Both the position numbers and the translations under genes were made by a program. Shown here piece by piece: positions 54,253 to 64,000 of a DNA stretch of 64,000 bases; positions within the stretch are counted from its first letter, which is position 1, and every line of letters starts with the position of its first letter. The notes below the pieces were generated by a model. The model worked only from the letters and a program-made list of their open reading frames with translations. It did no database searches and had not been told where the DNA came from. The stretch is taken from NCBI GenBank assembly GCA_009760855.2, contig WPIO01000032.1:246001-310000 (forward strand). Reading direction: 5' to 3'. This DNA comes from Cristatella mucedo. Taxonomy: Eukaryota > Bryozoa > Phylactolaemata > Cristatellidae.

Positions 54253-54517
54253 ACTGAAGGCACAGCCCATACAGATTCGAGGTTCACCAGAGGCGCAGTT
54301 AGACGGCTCGTGGCGAGCCGCGTTACGTATGCTGGGAAGCCGGAAAAGTTAGTATTTCAAATGGGTTCCTAGGGGGTGAAGTTTCACGCGAGTCAATGAG
54401 CTGCTTGATGGGATCAGTGCAGGTTGGAAATTAGCGGTTTGCTGTGGCAGTTGGAACGTTCACGATAGACAAGACCAGCTGCCGAATCTTGCACCATCTG
54501 CAAGAATGTAACGTAAT

Positions 54518-55022
54518 GAAGTAATGCATCTCCGTCTGTAACGCCACAGAGACTGCGTGGGCGCTACACAAGAGAGTTTTGTATAGCGCACTCACAGCCT
54601 AAGTGGCTTTCAGTACGCATTCGGTAGCCAACAGACTTTATCTTACGCAACAAAGAGAAAGTGAGAAGCCTAGCTGAGTCAGGAGAACATTTGGGGCAGT
54701 GAGTAGCAGGGAAGTAAAAGATGTGAGCCGTGATGGCACACTAGGTAAGGCGGTTGCTATTCAACGACCTCGGCCCGAGGTCGCGGGTTCAAATCCTGCT
54801 GTGGCCATTATTTATCGCAGCTGCAAGCGCTGGTGATAGCCGCAAAGGCTTTTCTGTCGCTATACAAAGGAGGCTGTTAACTCAGCTAGTATTTCATTTA
54901 GCAACTCAGGACAGCTATAAAGATGTGCCTTAAGCGGCAACAGGAGATCAGTTTTCGTTGCGTAAGAATTGTGAAAGTAAAGTGAGTTCCGAAGTCTAAG
55001 ACCTGCAGAGCAAAAGCTTCTG
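54518..55022 (-). mobile_element. LINE2 3-prime end interrupted by SINE A
   Basis: LINE2 3-prime UTR and last codons at 54518-54725 (minus) continue at about 54898-55022 after the SINE. Segments match the neighbouring copy at 55023. Confidence 0.8.
54726..54897 (+). mobile_element. SINE A nested in LINE2
   Basis: GAGCCGTGATGGCACACTAG (A box), ACGACCTCGGCCCGAGGTCG stem, GCGGGTTCAAATCCTGC (B box), GATAGCCGCAAAGGC and AGGAGGCTGTTAACTCAGC, then a short T-rich end. Confidence 0.88.
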
Positions 55023-55985
55023 TAATTTATCTCCGTCTGTAACTCCACAAAGTCATAGAGACCATGTGGGTGTTACGCAGGAGAGTTTTGTATAGCGCAC
55101 TCACATCCCAAGCGGCTTTCGGTACGCATTCGGTAGCCAACAGACTTCGTCTCACGCAACAAACAGAAAGCGGGAAGCATAGCAGAGTCAGAAGAGCAGT
55201 TGAGGTAGTGAGTAGCATAGAAGTAGCAGTTCAGGACCGCTGAAAAGGATGAGCCATAGTCGGCAGTAGGAGAGTAGATGTCGTTGCGTAAAAATTGTGG
55301 AAGCGAGTTCCACAGTCTAGGACCTGCAGAGCTAAAGCTTCTGTCGCCAACGGTCTGTAAGCGGAGGAATGGGACTGCTAATTTATTGTCCGCACAGGAC
55401 CTGAGGGCACGAACGTGCTGAAACTGATGCAGCAGTTCAGCTAGATACGAAGGAGCCAAGCCGTGGCGGGCCTTGTGGGTCAGCGTAAGAACTTTGCTCT
55501 GTATCCATTGCTCAACCGGCATCCATCCTAGCTCTTTCTGTCGCCAACGGTCTCTAAGTGAAGTTACGGAAATGCTAATGTTTTGTCTATACAGGACCTG
55601 GGGGCACAAGGAGGCTGAAACTGGTCTATTAGTTCAGCTAGGAATGAAAGAGATAAGCCGTGGCGGGCCTTGTGGGTAAGAACTTTGCCCAGCATCCGTT
55701 GATCAACCGGCAGCCATCTAAGCTCTTTCAGCAAAGTAGACCTGTGGTCAAACATCTGTGATTTGTAAATTATTCTTGCAGCTATATTTATCGCCAACTG
55801 CAGTGGCCTTGTGGCTGTTTTCGGTAACCCAGCCGAAAGGCAATTACAATAATCTAGCCAAGACCAAACTAAGGCGCTAGTTAAATTCTTTGCAAGTCAC
55901 TGTTGAAGAGCTCCTAATCTTAGCTGGGGATCGGACGTGATATCTAGCTGTGGAAGCAGTCTAAGAATGTGATTGTGTAAAAAAA
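55023..55985 (-). mobile_element. Two LINE2 3-prime copies in tandem
   Basis: The first copy (55023-55540) runs from the 3-prime UTR to KELGWMPVEQ. At about 55541 the sequence jumps back to RDRWRQKE, equivalent to the GDRSFSSAG region, and a second, more diverged copy (55541-55985) continues through LKELRWLPVDQRMLGKVLTH, MAINIAARIIYKSQMFDH and LAWLDYCN-like sequence. Confidence 0.85.
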
Positions 55986-56157
55986 ATACTAGCTGATTTA
56001 ACAGCCTCTTTTTTATAGCATCAGAAGAGCCTTGACGGCAATCACCAACGCTTGCAGTAGCGATACAGGATCGCCCACCGTAGGAATCGAACCCACGACC
56101 TCGGGGACGAGGTCGTGAAAAGCAACCGCCTCACCTAGTGCGTGCCATCACGGTAGG
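55985..56157 (-). mobile_element. SINE A, minus copy
   Basis: Read on minus: GTGATGGCACGCACTAGGTG (A box), ACGACCTCGTCCCCGAGGTC stem, GTGGGTTCGATTCCTACGG (B box) and AAAAGAGGCTGTTAAATCAG. Confidence 0.88.
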
Positions 56158-56700
56158 CAGTAATACATGCGCAGAGAAGGTTAGAGAAGTCTAGATTTGA
56201 TGTCACAAACGGATGTAGTAACTACGCTGTAGCACCCTAATCTAAGCCCAACCGACGTCGCGTAGCTGGTGGTAAGTATTCAGACAGGACCATGTATCTA
56301 ATTTAGCCATGCGGCAAGAGGTCTTTTTGGAAAAGGACAGAGACTCTACGCAGAAGCTACGAGGTATATACTGGCCAAGTCAATTCTGAGGTCAAGACTT
56401 TTTAGTTAGCGAGAGGCCCTAGGGTTGCACATAGCTTTCAGGTTGGTCTTATCGTCGTTCTATTTGATGATGTTAGTTTGCAAGCGAGATCAGATTAATG
56501 AAACTTGAATCTGCGAGGGAGTTGAGAGAGAATTCCAGCTGCTGGGAGGTATTGAATGGTCGAAACGAGCGAACTTGTGTGTCATCCGCATAGAAATAAA
56601 AGCCTCGAATGTGTTCGGCGGTTACAACGGCAAGAGGAGGACGTATATTGCGTAAACGAGTGAACATAGAGCTGATCTCTAAGATACTCATAATTCAAAG
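56158..56700 (-). mobile_element. LINE1 reverse transcriptase fragment
   Basis: Minus strand FYFYADDTQVRSFRPF (motif C YADD intact, about 56560-56610), then EFSLNSLADSSF and sequence matching the region 3-prime of motif C in other LINE1 copies. Confidence 0.75.
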
Positions 56701-57239
56701 GCTCGCTGAATGACCGCTGGCTTTTTAAATCCATTCTCTCAAATACCGCCACTGAGTTAGGACCTTAGCCTCCGCTGTGCAATGCCAAAGATGCCCACGC
56801 TACACAGGCATGCAGTTAAGGAGGGCTCGTTGATCAATGATATCATACTGCGACGACAGAGCTGCTATGACGCACGGTGTGTTTTCGCTAATTTGTATAC
56901 GCGAAGAATTTTCAATGCATGAGCATCTGCAGCATTAGTTCCGAGAGCGTTGGCGGAGGGCAGTGGATGAGGCACCACCGTCTGCACATGGCTTTGCATT
57001 GCCTCGCCAACCAGCATCGAGTCTGCAAAGAGAGCTAAATAATCGCAGCGGCCAATCATACAAAAGGGCTTGTCTATGCAGATAACTAAGATCGGAGGAA
57101 AACAGTAACGAGCGAAGAGCAAGCGGCAGAAGCTGAAACTGAAAAACTTCGCATGGGCTCTACAGGCTACTCTACCTTAGGGGGAGAGGAGACAGGTAGA
57201 CCTCGGGTAGGGAAGATATCTCCCAGCCGACGCAGCGTC

Positions 57240-58392
57240 TAGGCATAGCTATGCTCCTATATTGCATGACTAACGTTATAAATATTTCACTTGCCTCAGG
57301 TCTTGTCCCGGCCCCTGTTAAAAAGGCTGCAGTCAGGCCACTACTCAAGAACGCAAGTCCAGACCAAGAGAATTCTATCAACTTCCGCCCAGTTTCCCTT
57401 GTACCTTTCGTGTTAAGGCACAGGAACGAGTCATGGCAGAACAGCTGAACTCGTATATTGAAACTTCAAACTTTGCCAGTAATTTGTTGTCTGGTTTAAT
57501 AGCTAATCACTCCACAGAGTCAGCATTGCTTCCTGCGGACAGCGACCTACTCAGGAAGTAGACATAGGATGATTATCCTGCAAAACATTTATGTGGGCGG
57601 ACTAAGATGGCCCCCCCCCCCGAGGAATCACTGAAGTGTACGGTGTTCCCCGGGGCTCTGTGCTAGGTACAGTTCTTTTCATGGCTCATGATCTCCGTCT
57701 TACCTATGTGACTGCCACGCACAAGCTAGACCTTCACTTCTATGCCAAACTCTGCAGCTAGGCTCGTCTGCTGCTGCTTCGTGAGCGTCGCAGTTGCTTC
57801 ATCACACCACTTCTCGCCAGCCTGCACTGGCTCCTAATCAAGTAGCGCATCGACTTCACGGCTCTGCCACTTACTCTTAGCCTCCTTCATTCTCTGGCTC
57901 CAGCGGATACCTAGCGCGTCTCCTCCCCAACAGGCTAGGTATCGTACCACCCGCTTTCCGAATCAAATCGTTTAGCTACACACCTCGTCCGCACCTCAAA
58001 TCCTTTGGAGACCGTGCCTTTAGTTTGTATGCTCCAAAAACCTGGAACTCACTCCCAACTTCCGTCGCGATATTCCCTGACTTGACGACACTTAAAAAAA
58101 AGCTAAAAACGCGTCTATTTAACACAGCCTTTAATGGGTTCACGCGATTTGTCTTTTGTGTGTCTCTGAGTGCTGCCAGAATGCATGCTGCCACTTATCG
58201 TATTTGCATGCTGACCGTTCGCGCGTCATCTCTAACCATGTTATGCTTGTTGACATTGAGCATGCTACCATAAACTATTCGATCGTGCGCTTTCTTTACA
58301 GCAAATTTAAAGTGCATAGAAAGAGATAAAGTTCCATAGTGTTGCTATACAAATATATTGCTATTATTAATATCATGATTATTAGTCACGTA
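57240..58392 (+). mobile_element. LINE1, internally deleted but spanning N- and C-terminal polymerase parts
   Basis: NVINISLASGLVPAPVKKAA, VRPLLKNASPDQENSINFRP and VSLVPF form the start of the reverse transcriptase domain. ANHSTESAL follows (57505-57535), then GVPRGSVLGTVLF (57635-57680) and LHFYAK (57728-57745), where YADD is lost to a deletion joining the C-terminus: PLLASLHWLLIK, then PKTWNSLPTSVAIFPDLTTL and KKKLKTRLFNTAF. A worn hairpin and (TTATTA)n end the copy. Confidence 0.88.
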
Positions 58393-58519
58393 ACTTACAA
58401 GACGGGACTTCCATGCTTGCTCTTCTTAGAGCACTGTCAAACAATGAAGAACACAATATTCTAATGCAGAATAATTTTGGTAAAAGAATAAGACTTGCAC
58501 ACGATAGGTATTGTGGCAT

Positions 58520-58670
58520 GTTTAATAATAATATTAACAATGCATTTATATAGCGCTCTCCGAGAACTTAACCTCTTTCTAGGCACTTTACTTATGCTGC
58601 AAAGGAAGCATGGTCGAATGGTTAGCGGTAGCATGCTCAATAACGACAAGCATGACGTCGAGGTGACATA
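58520..58670 (-). mobile_element. LINE1 3-prime end
   Basis: Minus-strand hairpin tail (plus-strand TATAGCGCTCTCCGAGAACT and TAACCTCTTTCTAGGCACTT) with AATAATAATATTAACAATGC at the end. Confidence 0.75.
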
Positions 58671-59298
<628 letters not shown>

Positions 59299-59571
59299 CA
59301 CCGAGATTGTGAGATCTGTGGCTTGCCAGCGAAATGAGTAATTCCTAATTTAGGACATGCGTCAACAAATAGTGGCTCGCTATAGGAGGTGGTCTTCTGA
59401 ACTAAGATTTTTAACGTCACGCGGTCGTCATAGAGGGCGCCCAATTGACCAGTAATTAACGGCAGTTTCACCGTTGGACCTCTATTTAACAGCGAAAAGC
59501 CACATATTCCAGAAACGCACCTAGCGGAGCGTTCCAAAAATAGGTATATAGTTTTATTGCCGTTCAGATTA

Positions 59572-60400
59572 ATAAATAATAATAATAATGCACTTGATAA
59601 AGCGCCCTCGGAGAACTCAATCTCTTTCTTGGCGCTTTACATTTGATGTAAAGGGAAACGTGATCGAATGGTGAGTGGCATCCTGCTGGATAAACAATAA
59701 GAATAACATGGTTAGGGTGACATGCACAGGGTCAGCATGGTAAGCCGTAATGACTCACTAGGTAAGGCGGTTGCTTTTCACGTCTTCGGTCCCGAGGTCG
59801 TGGGTTCGAATCCTGTGGTGGGCGATCCTTTATCGCTGTGGCAAAGCGGTGGTGATTGCCGTCAAGGCTCTTCTGTTGCTATACAAAAAGACGCTGTTAA
59901 ATCAGCTTGTATTTATTATTTATTTATTTATGCGAGAGTGGTTAGTGGCCGCATGCACAGTGTCAGCACGCATAAGCACATCAAGGACGGATCACAGGGA
60001 CCCTCTAAATGCTGTCCTAAATAGGTGTGTTTTTAAGTTCTTTTTAAATGTGGTCAAGTCAGGGGATGTTCTGACGCAAGTCAGGAGGGAGTTCCAGGCT
60101 TTGGGAGCATACGAACTAAATGCACGGTCTCCAAAGGATTTGAGGTTTGTACGAGGTAGTGGTAAACTGTTGGATTTGGAAAAGTGGGTGGTGTGATGCT
60201 TGGCCTGGTGGGGGAGTAGATCTGAGAGATAGGCTGGAGCCAAAGAATGAAGTGACCAAAAAGTGAGCGACAAAACTTTGAAGTCGATCCATTGCTTGAC
60301 TGGTAGCCAGTGCAGGTCGGCGAGACGTGGTGTGATGTGGCAACTGCGACGCTCACGACAGACGAGCCTAGCTGCGGAGTTTTGCATTAAAGAAATTCAC
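59572..60400 (-). mobile_element. LINE1, with intact C-terminal frame
   Basis: Ends at the minus-strand tail (59577-59660). After the SINE at 59746-59934, the frame 59992-60387 reads QNSAARLVCRERRSCHITPR, LADLHWLPVKQWIDFKVLSL, LAPAYLSDLLPHQAKH, LKSFGDRAF, PKAWNSLL and TTFKKNLKTHLFRTAF without a stop. It is the best-preserved LINE1 C-terminus here. Confidence 0.88.
59746..59934 (+). mobile_element. SINE A nested in LINE1
   Basis: GTAATGACTCACTAGGTAAG (A box), GAGGTCGTGGGTTCGAATCC (B box), GGCGATCCTTTATCGC, AAAGACGCTGTTAAATCAGC and a (TTATTTATT) tail. Confidence 0.9.
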
Positions 60401-63400
60401 CGGCATCCAGGACCTACGGTCTGCTTTGTAGGCGTTAGAAGTAATAAAAAATGCACCGGATTGTGAGGGCACGAATGATAAGTACGAGTGATACCACGAG
60501 CTACGGACGGGTGATACCAGGAGTTTGACATTGGCCAGCAATAGATCTCAAGCTAACGGGGCACGGCACGAGATCGCTACCTTTTCTTTTGAATTTGACC
60601 GCAAAAACACTCTCGCCTCACTAAAAAAAGTAGTCCTTTCCACCTTGGGAAAGCCAGCCTCGAGCTCCGAACCGAAGAGTCGCAGCCCTGTAACGTTGGC
60701 GTGCCAGACAGGCCAGATCGCGAACTTTGTACGCGTCATCTAGGAGACGGACTAGCGACGCTTCGCGCGCTGCGAGATGGCGACCCGAGGAAGCTAGCAA
60801 GAGGAAGCCGCCGAAGCAGCCTTGGGCAACGGCGGCGCGCTCAGCGGTCTCTTTAGCCCGCCATCTCTGGCCGACAAAAGAATGCGCGAACTGGCGGCAG
60901 AGAGCCTGACGCTGTGCGCCGAAAAGAAGAGTGCCTGCTGCACCCGGGGCGGGCTCTTTTTCGGAGCGCCTACCAGGGAAGACCTGCCTAGCAAGAAACA
61001 GACCGACTGCGGTTCAGGCATTAGTAGTGCGACGGGCGTAAACAGCTCGACTGTTTCCTCGAAGAATGCAAACAGAGCCCGAACGGCGATCTCGGGGGCC
61101 TGCGTCCCGCAGAGCAATCGCAGTACTCATCTTATGGACGGCGCCCGCGTACCCCCCCCCAATAGTGCCCCGGATGTCGTCGGCATTACCCCGGGTGTCA
61201 GGGGCGGAGGGAGAAAGGGCGCGCAGCCGCCAGTGCCGCTCTCCACAAACCGCGAAACCACTCAGACGAAAGACGCGACGTGGCCACGTGGCCGGAGGCT
61301 AGAACCTTTCGCGACTCGCTACGCGGGGTTCTCGTACGCGTCGTCGACGATTGGCAGTCTACAGAACTGGTTTCAAACTAGAGTTATAACAGGAATTTCT
61401 AGGCTGGAAGGTACGGGCAGCCCTTGACTTCTACCGCGCAAGAGACCGACGCGAAAGTGGAGCGCAGACTGCGGGGAGGTTCGTGAAATGCCCGTTGCGA
61501 AATCCTCTATCGCCAATAGCGAGACAAACCGAAAGATGGCGCGTCAAACAGATGCACCGCCCGACAGGCATATGCAGCCTCTCCTCCTAATGCACATTTT
61601 AGCTCCTAAAGGAAAAGAAATGGAAACCAGCTCCGATCCTCCTCGGTGAAGGAGCCAGCTGTCCAGAAGGGATGTAGAGCAGCGGATAAAAATGGATGGT
61701 CGTACCCCTTTCCGGGTGAGTCTGGATCTCGACGCCAAGAGAACTGACCGCGAGAGTACTGCTAGAAACCCTCTGGAGACACGTCAGACTCTCAAGCAAT
61801 TTCTGATTTTGGTTGGATACGTTTTGATGTGCATGTCCATGATTACGGAAAATAAAGCTCCAGGATGTTTGATGAGATATATAGAAAAATACTTAAACAG
61901 AAATCAGCATCTTTTTAGAGCCGGTTAAATCAAGCAGAGCTGAACTCCCATTTCAAATTTCACTCAGACGCGTAGAGTATTAGCCGAGTTATGGATTTTA
62001 CAAGGCACAAACCCAAACTGGACATCTAGCGGTACGCAAGTCACAAGAATGTGTCACCTCAATAAGCTTCGCGCATGCAACTCAATTTGCCAATTTTCTC
62101 AATTTACCAAGGTTAGATTTGTTGGGATACAAATCCATAGGGTGCGGAGATAGGAAAATTTGTTATTTGTAGATATTTTGCTTCCGGTTCACATTCGGGT
62201 AAGACGTGGTGTGCATAACCATTTTTTCTTGTATGCAGAAGTCGTCAAAGCTTTTTATCCTAGTTCTAAAATAGTTGTCTTTTGAAAGGTACCGTACAGG
62301 ATATTCGATTGTCGGAAAAATTCATTTAAAGGTGGGTGAGTTAGGTAAGCCCACCGAAAGACTGTTTAACCCCTCTAGAAATTCCCGTTTGTCATTCAGG
62401 GATGATGGCTTAAGGCTCCACGCCGAAGGCTTCCCGGCCTTGGTGCTCGCTCCCCCTGGAGAAATAGTTAATCTTAATTTTAAGAGCCTAAAATCGCGAG
62501 CTGAAAAGATATAACTCGACAGGCCTCTTTAAAAAAAGGATAGCAAATAATAGATCATCTGGGTGGCTGGAGCCAACCTAATATCTGCACGAGTGCTTAT
62601 CAACTCGCTGCAAGAGATTCAATACCCAAGGGTTAGTGACGTTTACAGAGTATCGAGCATGTGAAACCAATCAAGCATCGTGCTCAGGCCAGCATGCTAA
62701 AGTAAACATAAAGACACCGACGCCGGTTTACGAGACCCGCGGCTATTAATTTGCTCCGAATCGTGCACAAGTACGCAGGAAAAGCACATTGTTCTCGGAC
62801 AAAGGAAAGGCTGATCAGAGCAGATGCGTCTTTAGCTGACACATAATGGATGCAAACTCATTACAGAGTTGACCGTGCCCCGAAACGAGCTCCAGACTTG
62901 TCATGCGTACGAGCTGATGTCTCGATCGCCGGAAGTTTCAATTTAGTGCGAGGGAAGGCCAGGTGACCTGATGCTGCTGGAGGAGCGTAAGGAAGCTGGA
63001 TACGTAGGCTGGCGCCGCGATCGCCGCAAACGCTTGATTTAGTTCCGCTGCCATACTCTTATCTAAGCCGGCTCCGACTCTGGGCAACGTTCCTTAGCTG
63101 AAAGTATTCCGACTCGAGGGTGGAGGAACTCTTAAAGTTAATGGTTAACTGATTCACTAACCTCATTTATGTAGCAGCTAAAGAGCCTGCAGTCTGATTA
63201 TGCGTCAAGCTTCGGGAGTTTAGTGGCCACCTGAATGCGAATGTCATCTACACCGGCAGTAAAGGGATCAAGTGATCATTGGATGAAGAGCGAAGACTCT
63301 AAGAGAGGAACAGGCAGAATAAAGGATAAGTAAAGCGAGGTGTCGTCGGCTTAGAAATAAAAGCTAAGATCGTGCTCGGTATCGACGTCCTCGATCTAAA

Positions 63401-63614
63401 TCTTGATAGATAGATAGATAGATAGACGATAGGTAGACGATAGCTAGAGGGGCAATGTATATAGTTCAAAAGACGTCTGGGACTAAACCCAGAGGAGGTA
63501 AGCAGCCGTAATGCGAGGGCTTCCCGGACGACCGGCAGCCACTTGCATCTGCGCTATGCCGCCACTCATTGAGATTTCAATGCTGCTGACAGAGGCAGAA
63601 AAATCCCCGCCTCC
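60401..63614. other. CpG-rich segment (60.6-61.4 kb) and flanks; no supported gene
   Basis: A 202-codon plus frame at 60822-61427 (MGNGGALSGLFSPPSLADKR) overlaps a 108-codon minus frame at 60794-61117. Neither has a domain I know or partner exons. GAGATGGCGACC at 60774-60785 recalls YY1. Frames at 61692-61928 and 62275-62514 are unrecognised. Near 63340-63400 worn minus-strand LINE-like wording precedes (GATA)n. Confidence 0.4.
63405..63426. repeat. (GATA)n microsatellite
   Basis: Five GATA units, then GATAGG/GATAGC variants. Confidence 0.9.
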
Positions 63615-63735
63615 TCTGATAATAGTAATACGTTTGTATAGTGCCGTCAGAGAACTGAATCTCTTTCTAGGAAATTTGCAGATACTTTGTAAAAAGCATT
63701 ACCAAATGATTGGTGGTAACATCCGCAAGCAGCAG
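63615..63735 (-). mobile_element. LINE1 3-prime end
   Basis: Minus-strand hairpin (plus-strand GTATAGTGCCGTCAGAGAAC and GAATCTCTTTCTAGG) with AATAGTAATACG at the end. Confidence 0.7.
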
Positions 63736-63924
63736 ACGTAGTGTAAGCAGGTATACCCGAAGCAGACCAGTTTCCGTCGACTGGTTCGTCGAAATTCGTC
63801 GAATAGTACTTTGCCACGCGGAGCGCGTCTTCGTGCCGTTTTTTCTACAAAAATGCATGGCGCCTACCAACTTCCGAGCTGTCGGTCTGTACTCGTTGCT
63901 GAGCGTTTGGGTTTTAGCCCCCTC

Positions 63925-64000
63925 CCTGGATAAGCTGCTCGCTCTTTACGACATCGGTCACGTGGCTTCGAGTCCTGCAGCCGGAGGCCTACATTGGCCA
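63925..64000 (+). mobile_element. SINE A-like fragment cut by the window edge
   Basis: CATCGGTCACGTGGCTTCGAGTCCTGCAGCC-type B-box region, with GCTTCGAGTCCTG as core. The body lies beyond the window. Confidence 0.5.

Noticed and set aside
60822..61427. 202-codon frame as a gene
   Set aside because: Low-complexity GC-rich composition, an overlapping antisense frame of similar quality, no domain and no splice partner.

Overview
This window is animal nuclear DNA. The genes are split by GT-AG introns, and the space between them is filled with LINE 3-prime ends, tRNA-derived SINEs and long (GA)n, (CT)n, (TA)n and (TG)n arrays. CpG-rich islands stand out from CpG-poor surroundings. A bilaterian invertebrate fits best; I cannot name the phylum. 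Nearly every long open frame over a microsatellite or island is a shadow. Three real genes could be assembled by hand from splice sites, reading phase and family motifs.

Region 1 (1-14400, + strand): the last three ligand-binding-domain exons of a nuclear receptor most like family NR5 (7004-7111, 9560-9713, 12893-13179). Its last intron holds a broken copy of a widespread multicopy invertebrate protein family of unknown function (about 10405-12470). That copy was itself hit by a LINE and by an inverted duplication with about 83-bp arms. The receptor's DNA-binding domain and helix 3 were not found here.

Region 2 (14400-33700): mostly repeats. Islands lie near 19.2-20.7, 22.4-22.8 and 28.5-29.8 kb, with YY1-type promoter motifs at 16.6 and 19.4 kb. 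There is a Ty3/Gypsy Gag remnant at 19.64 kb, a probable first coding exon of an unrecognised minus-strand gene at 28.8 kb beside an 800-bp GA array, and a LINE copy with reverse transcriptase motifs at 31.9-33.5 kb.

Region 3 (33700-41500): a roughly 7-kb CpG-rich block with a complete three-exon gene for a secreted, GPI-anchored Ly6/uPAR (three-finger fold) protein of 156 residues, all introns phase 1. About 1.25 kb after it lies a second possible signal-peptide exon of identical length and phase.

Region 4 (43300-53900, - strand): a complete five-exon gene for an ABHD14-type alpha/beta hydrolase of 253 residues, with an N-terminal membrane anchor and a Ser-Asp-His triad. It includes a 33-bp microexon. 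Introns are full of LINE and SINE copies.

Region 5 (54000-64000): LINE and SINE fragments, several nested, and a CpG-rich segment at 60.6-61.4 kb with no gene I can support.

Repeats: two CR1/L2-type LINE families (called LINE1 and LINE2 here), a third rare one, and two tRNA-derived SINE families (A and B). SINE B and LINE1 end in the same kind of conserved hairpin, so the SINE probably uses the LINE's machinery. The three genes do not share a pathway.
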